Positions 12,543 through 24,273 of a stretch of 64,000 nt of DNA are shown here, piece by piece. This DNA comes from Camarhynchus parvulus (lineage: Eukaryota > Chordata > Aves > Passeriformes > Thraupidae). Every line of letters starts with the position of its first letter. The first letter of the stretch is position 1. The notes under the pieces were generated by a model that did no database searches, was not told the DNA's origin, and saw only the letters and a list, made by a program, of their open reading frames with translations. The position numbers and the translations under genes were made by a program. Where the stretch lies: NCBI RefSeq assembly GCF_901933205.1, contig NC_044582.1, positions 17,459,820 through 17,523,819 on the forward strand. The letters are read 5' to 3'.

Positions 12543-13405
12543 AAAGTGTTCTAGCTCTGAGTTAGAGCTGCAGTGCTGTTTGGGGTCTCAGGTTTGTGCC
12601 ATCCTAAAACCCACAAAACTTTGATTCCTGCACAGCTGCAGCATCACAGATGGATGAATATACAAAAGATTGTTGGAACTGTGAGGTCATGAACCAGAAA
12701 AGTTGCTCAACAAGAGTGCAGAGAACAGTGGGTCCTCTTGAGAGCAGAAGCCCTGTGGTTATGGGGGGAAATGCCAGAGCTGTGATGGGCTCAGTCACGT
12801 GGGGTCACCCCACACTGATGGAGGATGTGTCATTTTCTTCAGGAAGGGAGCCAAAGGTCAGGGAAAAGAACAATTCCAAGTGCTGAGTCATTTTCTGTTA
12901 GTTCTGAGAGCAGATGCTTTGTGTGCTGGGCTTGTGGGCTTTGTACAGCGCAACATCAAACACGGGCAGCAAAGGACAGAATGGTGAAACACAAAGGCAG
13001 AGGAATCAGGTGGGGAGCTGGCAGGGAAAGGCTCTTCCTTTTCAAAGCACATTTCTAAGAGTGAGCTCTGCTGTGGCTTTTAACTGGAAATGATGAGAAA
13101 TAAAAGCTGAACATCTGAATTGGCCAGAGGAACATTGCAGGGCTGCTGTAGTTTGTTTGGGAGATTTCTCTTTGTGGCAGTGGAGAAACCTCAGCTGGTG
13201 GGTGAGGGAGAGTGAGTCAGACAAGTGTGATTTTCCTGGGAAAAGGTTTAGTAAGAAGGTGAAGGTGAGAATGTGAGGGGAAAGAAAAAGTCTAATTTGA
13301 TGGTTTGCACACCTTGGCATCTCTCCATATCACAGAGATCCTATGTGCTCGGCGTGAAAAATCTTTAAAGTTGTAGTGTTCATTTCACCCATGGTCTGTA
13401 ACCCT

Positions 13406-13435
13406 CATAAAACATTTAATGTCCTTAAATGATCT
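13406..13435 (+). repeat. 30-bp exact direct repeat, copy 2
   Basis: Exact copy of 12513-12542. Its end overlaps the left half of a short palindrome (ATCTCCTT, AA, AGGAGAT at about 13432-13448), which is absent from copy 1. Confidence 0.9.
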
Positions 13436-14925
13436 CCTTAAAGGAGATTTCCCTTTTCCATGGAATGCAGCAACTCCTCAGTCCCTCAACTCTCTTCCAA
13501 AGTTGCCCAAAGTTGGATTTCCTGCCTGCTGTAGCTAGTAATCAATAAAGGAGGGCAAGAACATTGATTGGGGGAAATGCCTTATGGAAAAATCTGATTT
13601 AGGCATTTGTGCCTATCTCTTCCGTGTGGGCTGGAGCAGCTAAAAATACCGAGCTAAAAAACTAATTCCATAACACACTAATGAAATTTTCTTCAGCTTT
13701 CCTAGGGATCTTGCCCAGATTTGACTCCTGTTGATCTTATTAGAGCTTGAGGTGTCCCAGCTTTGCTCACAGCCCTTGTTACACCAGCAATTTCCTGACA
13801 CTGAAATTTGGCAACTTTGGGCAGAGCTGTGGGAGGTGCTGGAGAAGATCCCTGCCAGGTGAACAAGGACATCCAAAAAGTAGATGCCCAAAAGAATTTC
13901 CTTCTCAAAATAACAGATAAACACAGAGTTAGACTGATTTAATAATTGCTGCTGGCAGCTCAGCTGTCCTGCTGTTAGATACAACCTGGGGATGTTTAAT
14001 GCCTTCAATAATCAGATATTTTTTATATATTTGTGGTACTTTCTGCGGGTTGTAGGAACCTGGTTTCAGGTCTGCAGGCTCCAAGGCTTTGGAGCAGTTT
14101 CCAATGAGTAATGGTGGAGAATTTAAAGGAATATTTGCAATTACTGCAATCCTCTCATTATATTTCATTTTACATCCCCCAGCAACAAATTCCAGTGATG
14201 GCAGCAATGAACCAGCTCAGAGTAACATTTCCTAATAAAGATCAGGGAAATGAAGATGACAATTACTTCTTATTTTTCCTGCATGATGTGAAAATTCATA
14301 GCAATTTCACTGCATAGAAATCTAATTAATCAATACATTGGAATTGCAGTCGCAGCAGCTCCTAAAGTAGGGCTCAGAATTAATTTTTTCAGCTCTGAGA
14401 TTCCAACAGCCTTTCTCCTTAATTCTGTTACATATTTTAGCACACAAAGTGCTGCATTTAAATAGGAACTGGATTATTTAATTATTCAAGTTGATTAAGG
14501 TGGGTAATTAAATGCTACTACTAATATATTATGTACTTTACATTTTATTTCCATTAAAAGTGATTTTTAAGTACAAAGTAAAAGGATTATTTGAGTTTTC
14601 AAATCCACTTTTCTACGGCTTTTTCTGAGTTGCCTGATTGCTCATCCTCCAGTATTTCCAACATTGAACCAAGAATCAGAAAAAGCATTTATGGAAATCA
14701 ACACAATTTGCAGTTACTTGTTTTAGTAACTCTTTTAATCTGGCATTTTAATTCCACCTTTTCCAGTTGCCTAAAATCCTGTGAGCAAATTATCCTCAGC
14801 AAGTCACCTCTATTTTCTAATTCATCTAACCATCTATTTGTGTGTTGCTGATTTCCCATCTTGGTGGGGGTTTTTTTGGTTGTTAGTGTTTGGTTTGGTT
14901 TTTTCCCCTTCAGTTTCTGCTTTGG

Positions 14926-15045
14926 GGACAATGGAAGTGCCCAAGGCCAGGTTGGACATTGGGGCTGGGAGCAACCTGGGGCAGTGGGAGGTGTCCCTGT
15001 CATAGCAGGGGTGGAACCAGGTGTAGCTTTGGGTTTATTTGATTT
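14926..15045 (+). mobile_element. CR1 LINE 3'-region fragment
   Basis: The sequence passes through AAGTGCCCAAGGCCAGGTTGG and GTGGGAGGTGTCCCTGTCAT in the sense order of CR1. The terminal part after about 15020 is heavily decayed and the octamer tail cannot be identified. The 5' truncation lies at about 14926, next to a G/T-rich tract. Confidence 0.85.
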
Positions 15046-15555
15046 TTGATGTCTTTTCTCTTCCTCAGCTGTTTGAGCAAGGCACCAGGCCTGAGGGGTG
15101 AAGTTTCAGAGCAGTTTCTGTGTCTGGTTTCCCTCTAGAAGTTGGGAACAACCAGTTAAAGTTGGGCAACATCCAGCCAGGGAGTCTCCATGGCTACCAG
15201 AGGCTCAGGCTGTTTTCTAGAGACAGTGCAAAACTGGGATGTGAAAATATTGCAAAGATTCCTTGTGTTGTACCTGGGGCAGTGAAATCCCTCCATAAAG
15301 AAATCAGCATTTAAAAAAAATAAATTATAAAAGCACAGGCTGGGATGGGGGGAGTATAACAGAGAATTAGGAACAGCCCCTGGATCTGGGGTGATAACAT
15401 CTCCATCCTGCTGTTTTCTGCTGGGATTTTCCTGCTCTGTCCCACAGCAGTGGGGTTTCCATGCAGGTCATGAGCCAGCTGCTCCTTGGCCCGTGGCACT
15501 CAGAACCTGTTTTGGGGAGAACATGGGAAGCTGTGTGCTTTAATAGAATGTGCAA
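15046..15555. other. Non-coding sequence
   Basis: Nothing recognisable between the CR1 fragment and the LTR starting at 15556, apart from an A-rich patch at about 15312-15330. Confidence 0.6.
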
Positions 15556-15991
15556 TGATGCCTCAGGATTTCAGCTTTTCTGTTTCCCATCTATCTGTAA
15601 CCCTGCAATTCTTTAGTGTGTAACTCCAACTCCATACTCAGTGTGAGCTGCTGCTTCCCCATTTGGGGCAGACACAACAATTCCTCTCCAGGCCTGGCAA
15701 TCAAGGACACCTCACTGCCTCAGGGCCCAGAGATGGGAACAAAAGTGACTTGGGGGAGCAAACTTGGGGTCAATGACTTCATTACCTGAATCTGTAATTG
15801 GCAGATTAACCCCAATATGCAAATGGACCAAACTTATAAAAGTGTGAAAATCCATGACCCATCATCCATTTTGGGTGTAGCCCTTGGGGGGGCTTTGTCT
15901 GCTCAAAATTGGGCCCTTCAATAAATAGAGCAGCCTTTTATTCCCCTAATTCTGTCTGGCCCCTGTTTTTAGGCAGCCCAAAAAGGCATCA
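15556..15991 (+). mobile_element. Solo LTR, TGATGCC family, divergent copy
   Basis: The 436-bp element opens TGATGCCTCAGG and closes AAAAGGCATCA, giving 7-bp terminal inverted repeats TGATGCC/GGCATCA. Within it, TTATAAAA at 15834-15841 sits where an LTR TATA box is expected and AATAAA at 15920-15925 is the likely polyadenylation signal, followed by a T-rich U5. The same start, end and several inner words occur in the two 461-bp LTRs at 28931 and 40261, but this copy is clearly diverged and represents another subfamily. The flanks (GCAA and GCTG) do not make a convincing target duplication. No retroviral genes follow, so it is read as a solo LTR. Confidence 0.75.
15834..15841 (+). promoter_or_regulatory. 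Putative LTR TATA box
   Basis: TTATAAAA lies about 80 bases before the AATAAA signal inside the LTR at 15556-15991, the normal arrangement of U3 promoter and R region. Activity cannot be judged from sequence. Confidence 0.55.
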
Positions 15992-18318
15992 GCTGTAGGA
16001 CAGGTTCCAGAGCACCCAGCAAGGAGCTCTCCCTGCTGCCCCCAGGGTGTTTGCTCTGCATTGTGCAGGGATCACCCCGGGGCTGACAGAAGCCCTGGTG
16101 ACAGAATGGGCCCCATCCAAGTTTTAGGGCTGATCTCTTGTGCATGAATTGGGTTTCTGTTTGAATTTTGGCCCTCTGCAAAGCTGGCTGCTCATTTTGC
16201 TAAGGCAAACCCAGAATACTAAACAGGTAATTAATTTCTGTTCTTTGCCAGGAGTCAAAAGGCAGTGTTCCCCAGGCATTGAAGACTGCTGAGGATTTTC
16301 ATGAAGCTGAGCATTTAAAAAATATATATAAGTAACACATTGCTGGAATTTGTATGCAAATAACATAGCCAAGTATCGCTGATATTCACAATTTATTTTA
16401 TCAGTGCCTATGTTTTCCTTCTGGCTTATTTAAAAATGCTTTTTGTGGCGCAGTTGTGTTTGTTAAGAGGCTACAAAGCTCTCTAATGAGGTTGGGGTGC
16501 CTGGCTCACTTGTACCAGAGCAGTTTCCTTTTTGCAATAGAAAGGAGTGAGGCAAGCAGGAGGAGAAGGCACTGCCCCCAGGGATGAAACGGGACCTCTG
16601 TGCTTCCCTGGGAGCACTAACAGCAAGATGAACCAAAACCATGGTGGTTTTGGGGGAAGATTGCCCAAAAAACACCGTCATGAGCTCATTCTGCTGTTTG
16701 CTCTCGGCTGTATTTTCCTGTTGAAGGAGGAGAGGGAGGGAAGGGCTGTGGCCAAGCAGCTCTGTGGAGGACAGCTCCTGTTCTCTGCTCAGCTCATGAA
16801 AGAGGAGATGCTCCCAGTCACACACAGAGATCTTGGGGAGCTCCAGCAGGCTGGGCAGTGCAAGAAACCCTTGGAGGCAGAGCAGGAATTTTTGAGCAAT
16901 GTGATGAGGGAAATCTCAGGCTGACTCAGGCCAAGGCTGGGAGCTGAGAAGTTCTTTGCTATTCCCAAAAAAGAGTGGAGATAAATAAAGATAAATCACC
17001 TTGTTACATGGCCAGAGTGTGAATTAAAGACTCCAGCCCTCTGAAATGGGAAATTAAATACTCTGGGCTGAGGGAGGGCTTCTTGTCCAGCACATAACAT
17101 TGAAAAACTAATTAGGAGATGTCCTGGAGAGGAGCTCAGCCACTTGCTCTGCTTCCCCCCAGTCTGGTTTTCCCAATAAAGCTTCCTGAACATCTGCCTG
17201 CTTCTCACCATCTGAGCTGTAAGAGCCACCAGGCGTGTGGGATCTGAACGGATAAAAGAGATTTGGGAGCCCTGGGCCTGCATGTGCCCAACTTTCTGCA
17301 ATCTTTTTCTGAGCTGACAAGACAAAGCCTCTTGGAAGCTCGAGTTGTCCCAGAGGGTCTGTGAAACACAGAGTTTTTACAGGAAAATCACAACTAAGAG
17401 AACTCAGACTCATTTTGTTTCTCATTTTAGATTGCAGGCTGCTGTTTCTGAGGATGTGTTCCCACGTGCTTAACACTCAGGGTGGTTTTGACATCCTCCA
17501 AGTGTATGTGGGTATTTTTAGGGCTGTGTTTTTAATCCAAAAAAATGCTCCAGTAGACATTTGTAGCCACCCCGGCAAAAACTCCAGCCAAAAAAGAAGC
17601 AAAGGCACTGCTGCAAGGCAGCATCACTCCAACCCCATGTGTTCAGGAAGCACAGCAGAATTTAAGCCAAACCCAGCTTATCTCTCACCATTTTAAAGCA
17701 CTAAATGTCAGAGCTTGGCAGCTGTCAATAGAAAGCCTTTCCCCTTTCACACTGGTCATTATTTATGCACACTAAATTATTTATTAATTTGCCTTAATAG
17801 AAAGCAAATTGTCTTTTTAAACCCCCACTAAATAGCTGATGGAATATATAAACTGAATTATGTCCTATATTGATCTGATCTTGTGTATATATACTGACTT
17901 CCAGTCAGTTAAAATTAATATAATTGACTACAGAAGTGCCAGGCACGTTCCTGCAAGGCAGATTAATGATCTGGTGAAGTGATCAAGGACTTAGTGGCTT
18001 TGGGTTGATAAATCATTTCAGCTCCTTCATAGGTAGGGCATTTAATTATGGTCATTTAACCACTGTTGACTGTTGTACCATTGTACAAACTAAAGCAATC
18101 AAAACATTAACTCGAGTGTGGAGTTGGAAATTATTGCATCCACAGCCTTGCAGTTCCTTGTATGAGCCATGGTATCAGTTCAACTGGGACAAATTTGGCT
18201 TTTTGAAGAAGTCTCAAATATTTCAGGGAACTTATCTGTTATTTAGCTGTCAGTTTTAGGAGGGGACTAAATATTTTTACCTGCACACAAAGCAGAGATG
18301 CAGGGTTGTGTAGCAATG
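15992..18318. other. Non-coding sequence, possible conserved patch
   Basis: No gene is supported. Minus frames at 16463-16825 and 17108-17476 (120-122 codons) show no domain and overlap open plus frames. The part at 17750-17960 is AT-rich without a tandem pattern, with many TAAT-type words, and is a candidate conserved non-coding element. Confidence 0.5.
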
Positions 18319-18450
18319 CTGTGGAATCAATCCCTGGAAGGGCTCAGAAAAGGCACCTGGGGTCATGGTTTAGTGGTGGATTTGGCAGTGCTGGGTTCAT
18401 GACGGAACTTGGTGGTCTTAGAGGGCTTTTCCAGCCTTAATGATTCTATA
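18319..18450 (+). mobile_element. CR1 LINE 3' end with tail
   Basis: Sense-strand CR1 terminus: GTGGAATCAATCCCTGGAAG, then GGTTTAGTGGTGGATTTGGC, then GGCTTTTCCAGCCTTAATG and the tail GATTCTATA. Beyond the tail the sequence turns into ATTTATATAAAA-type simple repeats that may have grown from it. Confidence 0.9.
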
Positions 18451-19080
18451 TTTATATAAAATTTATTTATATAAAATCAGGAATGGGATAAATGCATCCT
18501 GCTCCACTGGAGCAGCCGGGAGGAAAGGCTTCCCTGGGGATCCCACATCAGATCCCCTCCAAGTGCAACTAAACCAGTTGTTCCCTGGCTGCTCAGGTAT
18601 GAATTTGGGAATGTTCCACTATTTTCCTAATATTCTTCTCAGGTGGGGTCCACTGCAGTGAGAAACCCTTCAGTAGAACCACAGGTTGATCACTTTTAGC
18701 CCAGAAACAGCAATTTAAACCTGAAGCCCCAAACAAGATTCTTTCCTTCCCACTGGAAATCACTTTTATCTGCAGAGCAGAGCTGGCAGCAGGTTTGGCT
18801 CTTCCCCAGGGAGAACCTGCCCGTGCTGGAGACAGAAAATCCTCCTTCCTCCCTGATTCCTGCATTCACGCTTGGAAAAATTGCCTGCCTGCTTAATTTT
18901 GCTGTTTTCTGTCTGCTAATCCCCACCTTGGAAGGATTTTTAAGGGGGTTCAGAGGAATGGAATCAGCAGGCTGAGCCAAACAGGCTCTGATTTTTGGTG
19001 TTGTTTTAATAATAAGTGAGATTAAATAGGGCTGGTGGCTGCAGTGGCAGCTTTGGGATGCTCCCATTGTTGCAGAACCC
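18451..19080. other. Non-coding sequence
   Basis: No gene is recognised. A minus frame of 175 codons at 18696-19223 runs into the next CR1 fragment and has no recognisable domain. Confidence 0.55.
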
Positions 19081-19230
19081 CACCTGGGCTTTCCCTGGCT
19101 CCAAAAACCTTCCCTGCTCGGGGAATTGGGTGTGCAGGTATTGCCTGGGCTCAGAGGAAGGTGTCCCTGCCGTGGCAGGGGGCTGGGTTTGGATGATATA
19201 AAATCTCCTTGAGCCCAAATCATTGGGATC
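19080..19230 (+). mobile_element. CR1 LINE 3'-end fragment, degenerate
   Basis: GGAAGGTGTCCCTGCCGTGG followed by GGGGGCTGGGTTTGGATGAT and CTTGAGCCCAAATCATTGGG follows the order of the sense CR1 terminus with substitutions. The upstream part (CCCTGGCTCC) is weaker. Confidence 0.7.
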
Positions 19231-21630
19231 CTGCCCCTTTTGGGGTTTCGGAGGGAAAGTCAGAAGAATTGCTGAGGCCAAGAGAGATTTTTTGCCCTAC
19301 AAACCACAGAGGTGCTGCTGGAATTCCTTTGGAGATGAGACAAAGTTCATTCTCTGGGGGTTTTGGGGGAATTGTTTATTTTGTGGAGTAACCAAGGTGA
19401 CAGTGGGAAGCTTTTTCCACTGCCTCAATTCCCTGTCAGAGCCAGGGCTGGGAGGATCTCACTGCGCAGTCAAGGACATCCTGATGGCACTGCCAGACTC
19501 CTCAGTGTCCCTTTGTGTGGCAGTGGTGGCCTCGGGTGACCCTCAGCAGTGGCACTGGGCTGTCCCTGGCTGTCACATCAGGGAGGGCAAGAGGGGCTGC
19601 TCCTCACCAGCCCAGTGTGCTCCTGGAGCTCCTCTCTGTGCAGGGAAAGCAAACAGGGAGTGGCTGCAGCAGGTTCTCAAAGCACCCACTAATTCAATCA
19701 GATTTCACTAGTTATGAAATTAATTTCATACATTTTCTATTTTCATGTTCTGTTTGGAGTGGGGAAATATAAATATAAATACAAATAAGCCAGAGAGGCA
19801 GTGCCACCACGAATTCTCTCAACTTTGGGAGTCCAAAGCTGCTGAGGTTGGCCAGGAGGTTTGGGGGGCACCAAGGAGGGGGAGGCTGGGGTTGAGGAGG
19901 GGTGAAACCCTCTCTCTGGCACTGAGACCCCAAAATGGGTTTATTTGGTGATGTCTTCCACTTTAATAATGGATTTTTTTTGCTTAACCTTTTGCCGAGT
20001 AAGATTTTATACCATTGATGCTGGAAATAGCACTTAGCACTTGGCTCCTGGTGCTGTCAAGGTTATCTCTGACCCTTCTGGGGTCCCCACAGCGATCTCC
20101 CTGTCGGAGTTCATGTGCTGAGCTAAAGATTACAAATTACAATTAAGCATTTGATGATGGGGGGGAAACATCTCAGACCTTGGTGTGGACTGAAATCAAG
20201 GCAGCCAGACAGGAACGAGGGGCTCTGTCCCCTTTTCTGCTGCTCAGGGTCAGCCTTTCATGGCTTCTCCTCAAAGGACTGGGAATTCCTGCTGTCAGCA
20301 GGGGAGGAGCTGTGGAAAGAGCGTGACTTTTGCTAAAATGTCATTGCTGGCTGTTCCTGGAGGAGGAATGAGGGAAAACAACGCCGTGGTGTGCGAGGCA
20401 CTGCGACGCCTTTGTTCTGTGCCAGCGCGGCTCCCAGGGCCCGAGCAGGATTTCAGCCCTGCTGCAGTGACATTTGGAAATGAGAGCATGGCAAGGCCTG
20501 GCTTTGGCCAGGATAAAATGCTCTTTTTAAGAGTGGGGGATAAAAAAAAAAATCTGGCTTAATGGAAAAGGGGAATCGGTCCAGAGTGGGGGGGAAATAT
20601 AAAAAAGGTTTAAGAGGCAAACCAGAATTTAGAAAGAGAAGAGCATGAATGCCAAATCACACAGGAGAAAGGGTCTTGCAGAGGTAGCATGAGAAGGGCT
20701 GGGAGGGAAGGGACAGGGAGAGGGGGAAACAGCTTCTGGAATGGCACAGAGGCTTAGAAAGCTAAAATGAAAACAAAAGGCCAAGGGGGAACATTCACAT
20801 GGATATAAGGAGGAATGAATGGCTGAAAGGCATTTGAAGAATGCCTCTTACAGTGTCTGAACTGAGGATCCTTTTAAATTTGTTTGTTATGAATTTTACC
20901 CCGTGTCCTGTTTTCCTGTTTGGTGTGAGGCTGTTATGTGAAAAATACAGCCCCATTTCAGGGAGCTGCCTTTATTCCCTGGGATTTCATGGATCTTAGC
21001 ACTGCTTAATGTCTCCTTTCATCCTGCTGAGGAAGTGACAGATTGACTGGGGGTATCTTTGACCCCCTGTTTGTGCACCAGGTCCCTCTGAGCTGTAACA
21101 AGGGCAAAGTCTGAGCCACAAAATTTTAAAAATGCCATTTGGAGACCAAGAGGAGCAGCAGAAACAACCCCTGTCCCAGCACAAACCCTCAGCAGCAGCT
21201 GCTCAGGGCTGGGGGCAGAGGTGAGCTGTATCACCTTTGTTTTTCCCTTTCCACCTCCTTCTGCCTCCTGCCTAATGAGGCACCGGCTATTTGTGAGCAC
21301 AGAACTGCTCAGGCAGGGCTGGGAGGTGGCTGAGAGATGCCTCCTGCGCAGGGGGATTGTCAGCGGGGCTGGAGAGCCATGCCAGCACATCCATCCTGCA
21401 GGCCAGGCTGGATCTGAGCCCTTAGGAGCAGCCCCTGAGCTTCACCAGGCTCCTCCTGGAGGGGGGAACACCCGAGGGTGTGTTTGGGCTGCTCCCAGAG
21501 GGGTTTGCAGCCTGGTCCCAGCAGAGCAGAGGAGCCAGGTGAGATTCTTGCCGCAGGCAGGGACAGAGGGACTGTCCAGCAGCCATGGAATGATCTCCTG
21601 GAGGTTTGGCTGCTCCAGCCATTCCTGGGC
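19231..21630. other. Non-coding sequence, GC-richer than average
   Basis: No gene is supported. Plus frames at 19223-19711 (162 codons) and 21221-21730 (169 codons) lack recognisable domains, and the second runs into the LTR at 21631. A small CpG cluster lies at 20320-20445 and a G-rich run at 19863-19902. Confidence 0.5.
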
Positions 21631-21940
21631 TGTCACTCTTGAGCTGAGAATGACACAGGAACAAGTGGGAAGCAGTTTTGTAGGAAGAGCAAAGAAGGTT
21701 TTACTCAAGAGAACCGCGCTGTTTTTATAGAGTGATACGATGCATTCTATTTGATTGGCTAATTAACAAAAACACCTTCCTCATGCACTGTCCTTGAGAA
21801 GAGCAGAAAGAAGCAGAAAAACACCTCCTGCAGTTTGTTTATACTTAACAAGTTATCACATCCTTACAGCTCCCTGAAAGTTCTCACAAGCCGCTGTGAG
21901 AAACGCTCGCCGTTTCTCTCTCTGTCCCATGGCATCCACA
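21631..21940 (-). mobile_element. Compact solo LTR with 6-bp target duplication
   Basis: The 310-bp element runs from TGTCACTCTT to GGCATCCACA and is flanked on both sides by the identical hexamer CTGGGC (21625-21630 and 21941-21946). Read on the minus strand it has a CCAAT box (complement of 21754-21758), a TATA box CTATAAAAA (complement of 21722-21730) and a U5-like end GAGTGACA. TG...CA ends plus a 6-bp duplication fit an endogenous retrovirus LTR, with 6 bp typical of alpharetrovirus or ERVK-type integrases. No internal coding region adjoins it. Confidence 0.85.
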
Positions 21941-22138
21941 CTGGGCAGCCCTTGGTCCTGCCGTGCTGGAAGGACATGGGACACAGCTTCAGGGAGCCCT
22001 GCACCACTTCTGCATCCTTCCAGGCACACTGTCCCATGGTGGAGAGTGGAAGTTTAGATAGAAATGGAATTCTTGACGTTTTTCTGTCTTAGTGGGGATG
22101 GGAAGCCATTCTTCCAATCTCATGTGGTCACCAATTGT

Positions 22139-22509
22139 TGTGGTGTTGTTGAGGGTCCCCAGGACAAGGTGAGAGATGAGAATTGGCTCCAAGTTCTCAG
22201 AAGGCTGATTTATTATATTATTATATTATTATATTATATTTTAAAAAATTATATACTAAAAACTATACTAAAGAAAGAGAAAGGAGACATCAGAAGGCTA
22301 AACAAGAATGAATAATAAAAACCCATGACTGACCAAAGTCTGACACAGCTGGCTGTGATTGGCCATTAAATTAAAACAATTCACATGCTGGGTAAACAAT
22401 TCTCCAAATCATATTCCAGAGGAGCAAAACAGGGAGAAGCTGAGGCTTCTCCTCTTGCCAGGAGAAGAAATCCTGGCAAAGGGATTTTTCATAAAATATC
22501 ACAGTGACA
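22139..22509 (-). mobile_element. Solo LTR, five-copy family, copy 1
   Basis: Its plus-strand ends TGTGGTGTTG and CAGTGACA, and much of its interior, match the LTR at 59915-60335. The minus strand is taken as sense because AATAAA (complement of 22209-22214) precedes a short U5 and a CCAAT-type word lies upstream. A TTA-rich microsatellite (about 22211-22245) sits in the place where all family members carry variable simple sequence. No target duplication is apparent: flanks are AATTGT and ATCCTA. Confidence 0.85.
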
Positions 22510-24273
22510 ATCCTATATTAAAAAAAACAAAGGCTTTGACTGGCAATGTAATTATAGCCTGGATTGATTATTAAGTTATTGCATTTTCTGTCATCATTTG
22601 ATGTTTGCTTACAAGAGCTGGATGTGCCTGCAGTGGCTGGGAGATTTTGTAAGCAGTTCTGGCAGTTTCATTCCAGAGCTTTACACACTCACCCAACAAT
22701 ACAATGATTTCATTAAACTGGGCCTTTAAGTAAACCTCCAAACTGAAACTCATCTGCTCTGACATTAGAACCGTGCAAAAATGAGACACATGGAAAACAG
22801 CAGATGAGATTGGGCTATTAAGAATAATTAATACCGTATTTAATTGACAATTACTTAGTAAGAGTGATATTTGGCTTTCAAAGGCCATCTACATTTACGG
22901 TGCTACACAGAACAATAAAAGAAGCAATCTGTTTTGGGGAGATGAACATAAAGGGGGGGAAATGCAAATGCTGGGCTCCTTTATCCTGGGCCAGCGCCTC
23001 CTGCAGCAGAGCAGGTACTCGATGGGAGGTGCACACACCTTCATCCCAGCTTCAGAAGGCATCTCCTCCTTGTTTCCTGGATTCTAATCCTTTTGGGAAA
23101 GGAGGGGGAGCTTTTGGAGTTGGTGTTATTTACATATAAAAGATTCATCTGTTGTGTTAAAGGGGCTGCAGAGTGGGAGCGTTTACCCACAGGCAGGTGA
23201 CTCTCAGCTCTCGATAAATTCACTTTTATATTCAATCCCTGTTGCTTTGAGATGCCTGGCAGTATTTTTCATGGTTTTTTGTTCCTGTTCATAGTTTGAA
23301 CACCGATCTCCTACGCTCTCCTTTGTTCCCATGCTCACATTATCACCACTTTCTCACCCTTTAGGCTTTTCCCCCCCACTTTGTGAAGCATTCAGATGTA
23401 GGCAGAAGGAAAAGGGGACAGAAATGAACGAATTAGTGAACGAATCTGTAATGGAATGAATGGAAAAGCCTCGGCACCATAAGGAATCAGTAACTAATGA
23501 GTAGGAAGTACTGTACAGTATGTCATTCATTTAGCCCTCCCTGCTCAGGGTAGCAGCAGATGGTGCCCTGAGGGACTTGGATGTTCCCATCCATGCTCCA
23601 ACACTACTAAAGAGGTGAGATGAGAGAAGGAGACGAGATGGATCACACCAATCAGCCCAGCAGAAAAATGATTATGATTACATAACTAATGACCCAGGGA
23701 ATTAGACAATATCAAAAATAGGAAGGATGCCAATTTGTGCTGTGACATGTCTGAGCAGCCAAAGCCATGTGGGGAGGCTGTGTAGTGAGAGTTGTGTGGT
23801 TAAGGAAAAAAAAGAGGGACTCCTCATCAAACCTTCAAAAATATTCCTTTTATTTGACAGCAGTTTCTCCAGATGCTGAGAGAACTCCACCAGCGGCTCT
23901 TCCTGCAGTAATCCTGACTAGCTTGTGCACTTACAAGTTCTCTTCTTGCCATATTTATCTCAGCTGGAAACCTGTTAGAAGCTGGTTTTGCTCCAGTTTT
24001 GTTACGCAGCTTTGCTGTAGGAACAGAGGCCCCAGCTGAGGAGCAGCAGCTGCTCAGGGACTGTCCCAGTGGTGCCTGCTGGTGGCACAGGCAGTGTGGA
24101 GCTCCCAGCTCCTCCAGGAGCCCCTGTGTGCCATGGGAGTGTTCCCTGCAGGACCAGGCTGAGCTCTTGGTCTCAGACCTTAAAAGGATGGGATCGTGGC
24201 CCTACAGAAAGCTGAAACATCCCACATTGGAATATCCCAGGGGAAGGAATATTGGATGAAATTTGAATTTAGT
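22510..24273. other. Non-coding sequence between two LTRs
   Basis: This 1.76-kb stretch separates two same-orientation LTRs but contains no recognisable gag, pol or env reading frame, and the LTRs belong to different subfamilies, so it is not a proviral interior. Nothing else is recognised. Confidence 0.65.

Larger units (their letters stand above)
11331..14925. other. Non-coding sequence
   Basis: No gene is supported. A plus frame at 12078-12464 (128 codons) has no recognisable domain. A possible short CR1 tail remnant lies at 11396-11460, and a 30-bp word occurs twice (12513 and 13406). A G/T-rich tract at about 14862-14912 abuts the next CR1 fragment. Confidence 0.6.
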
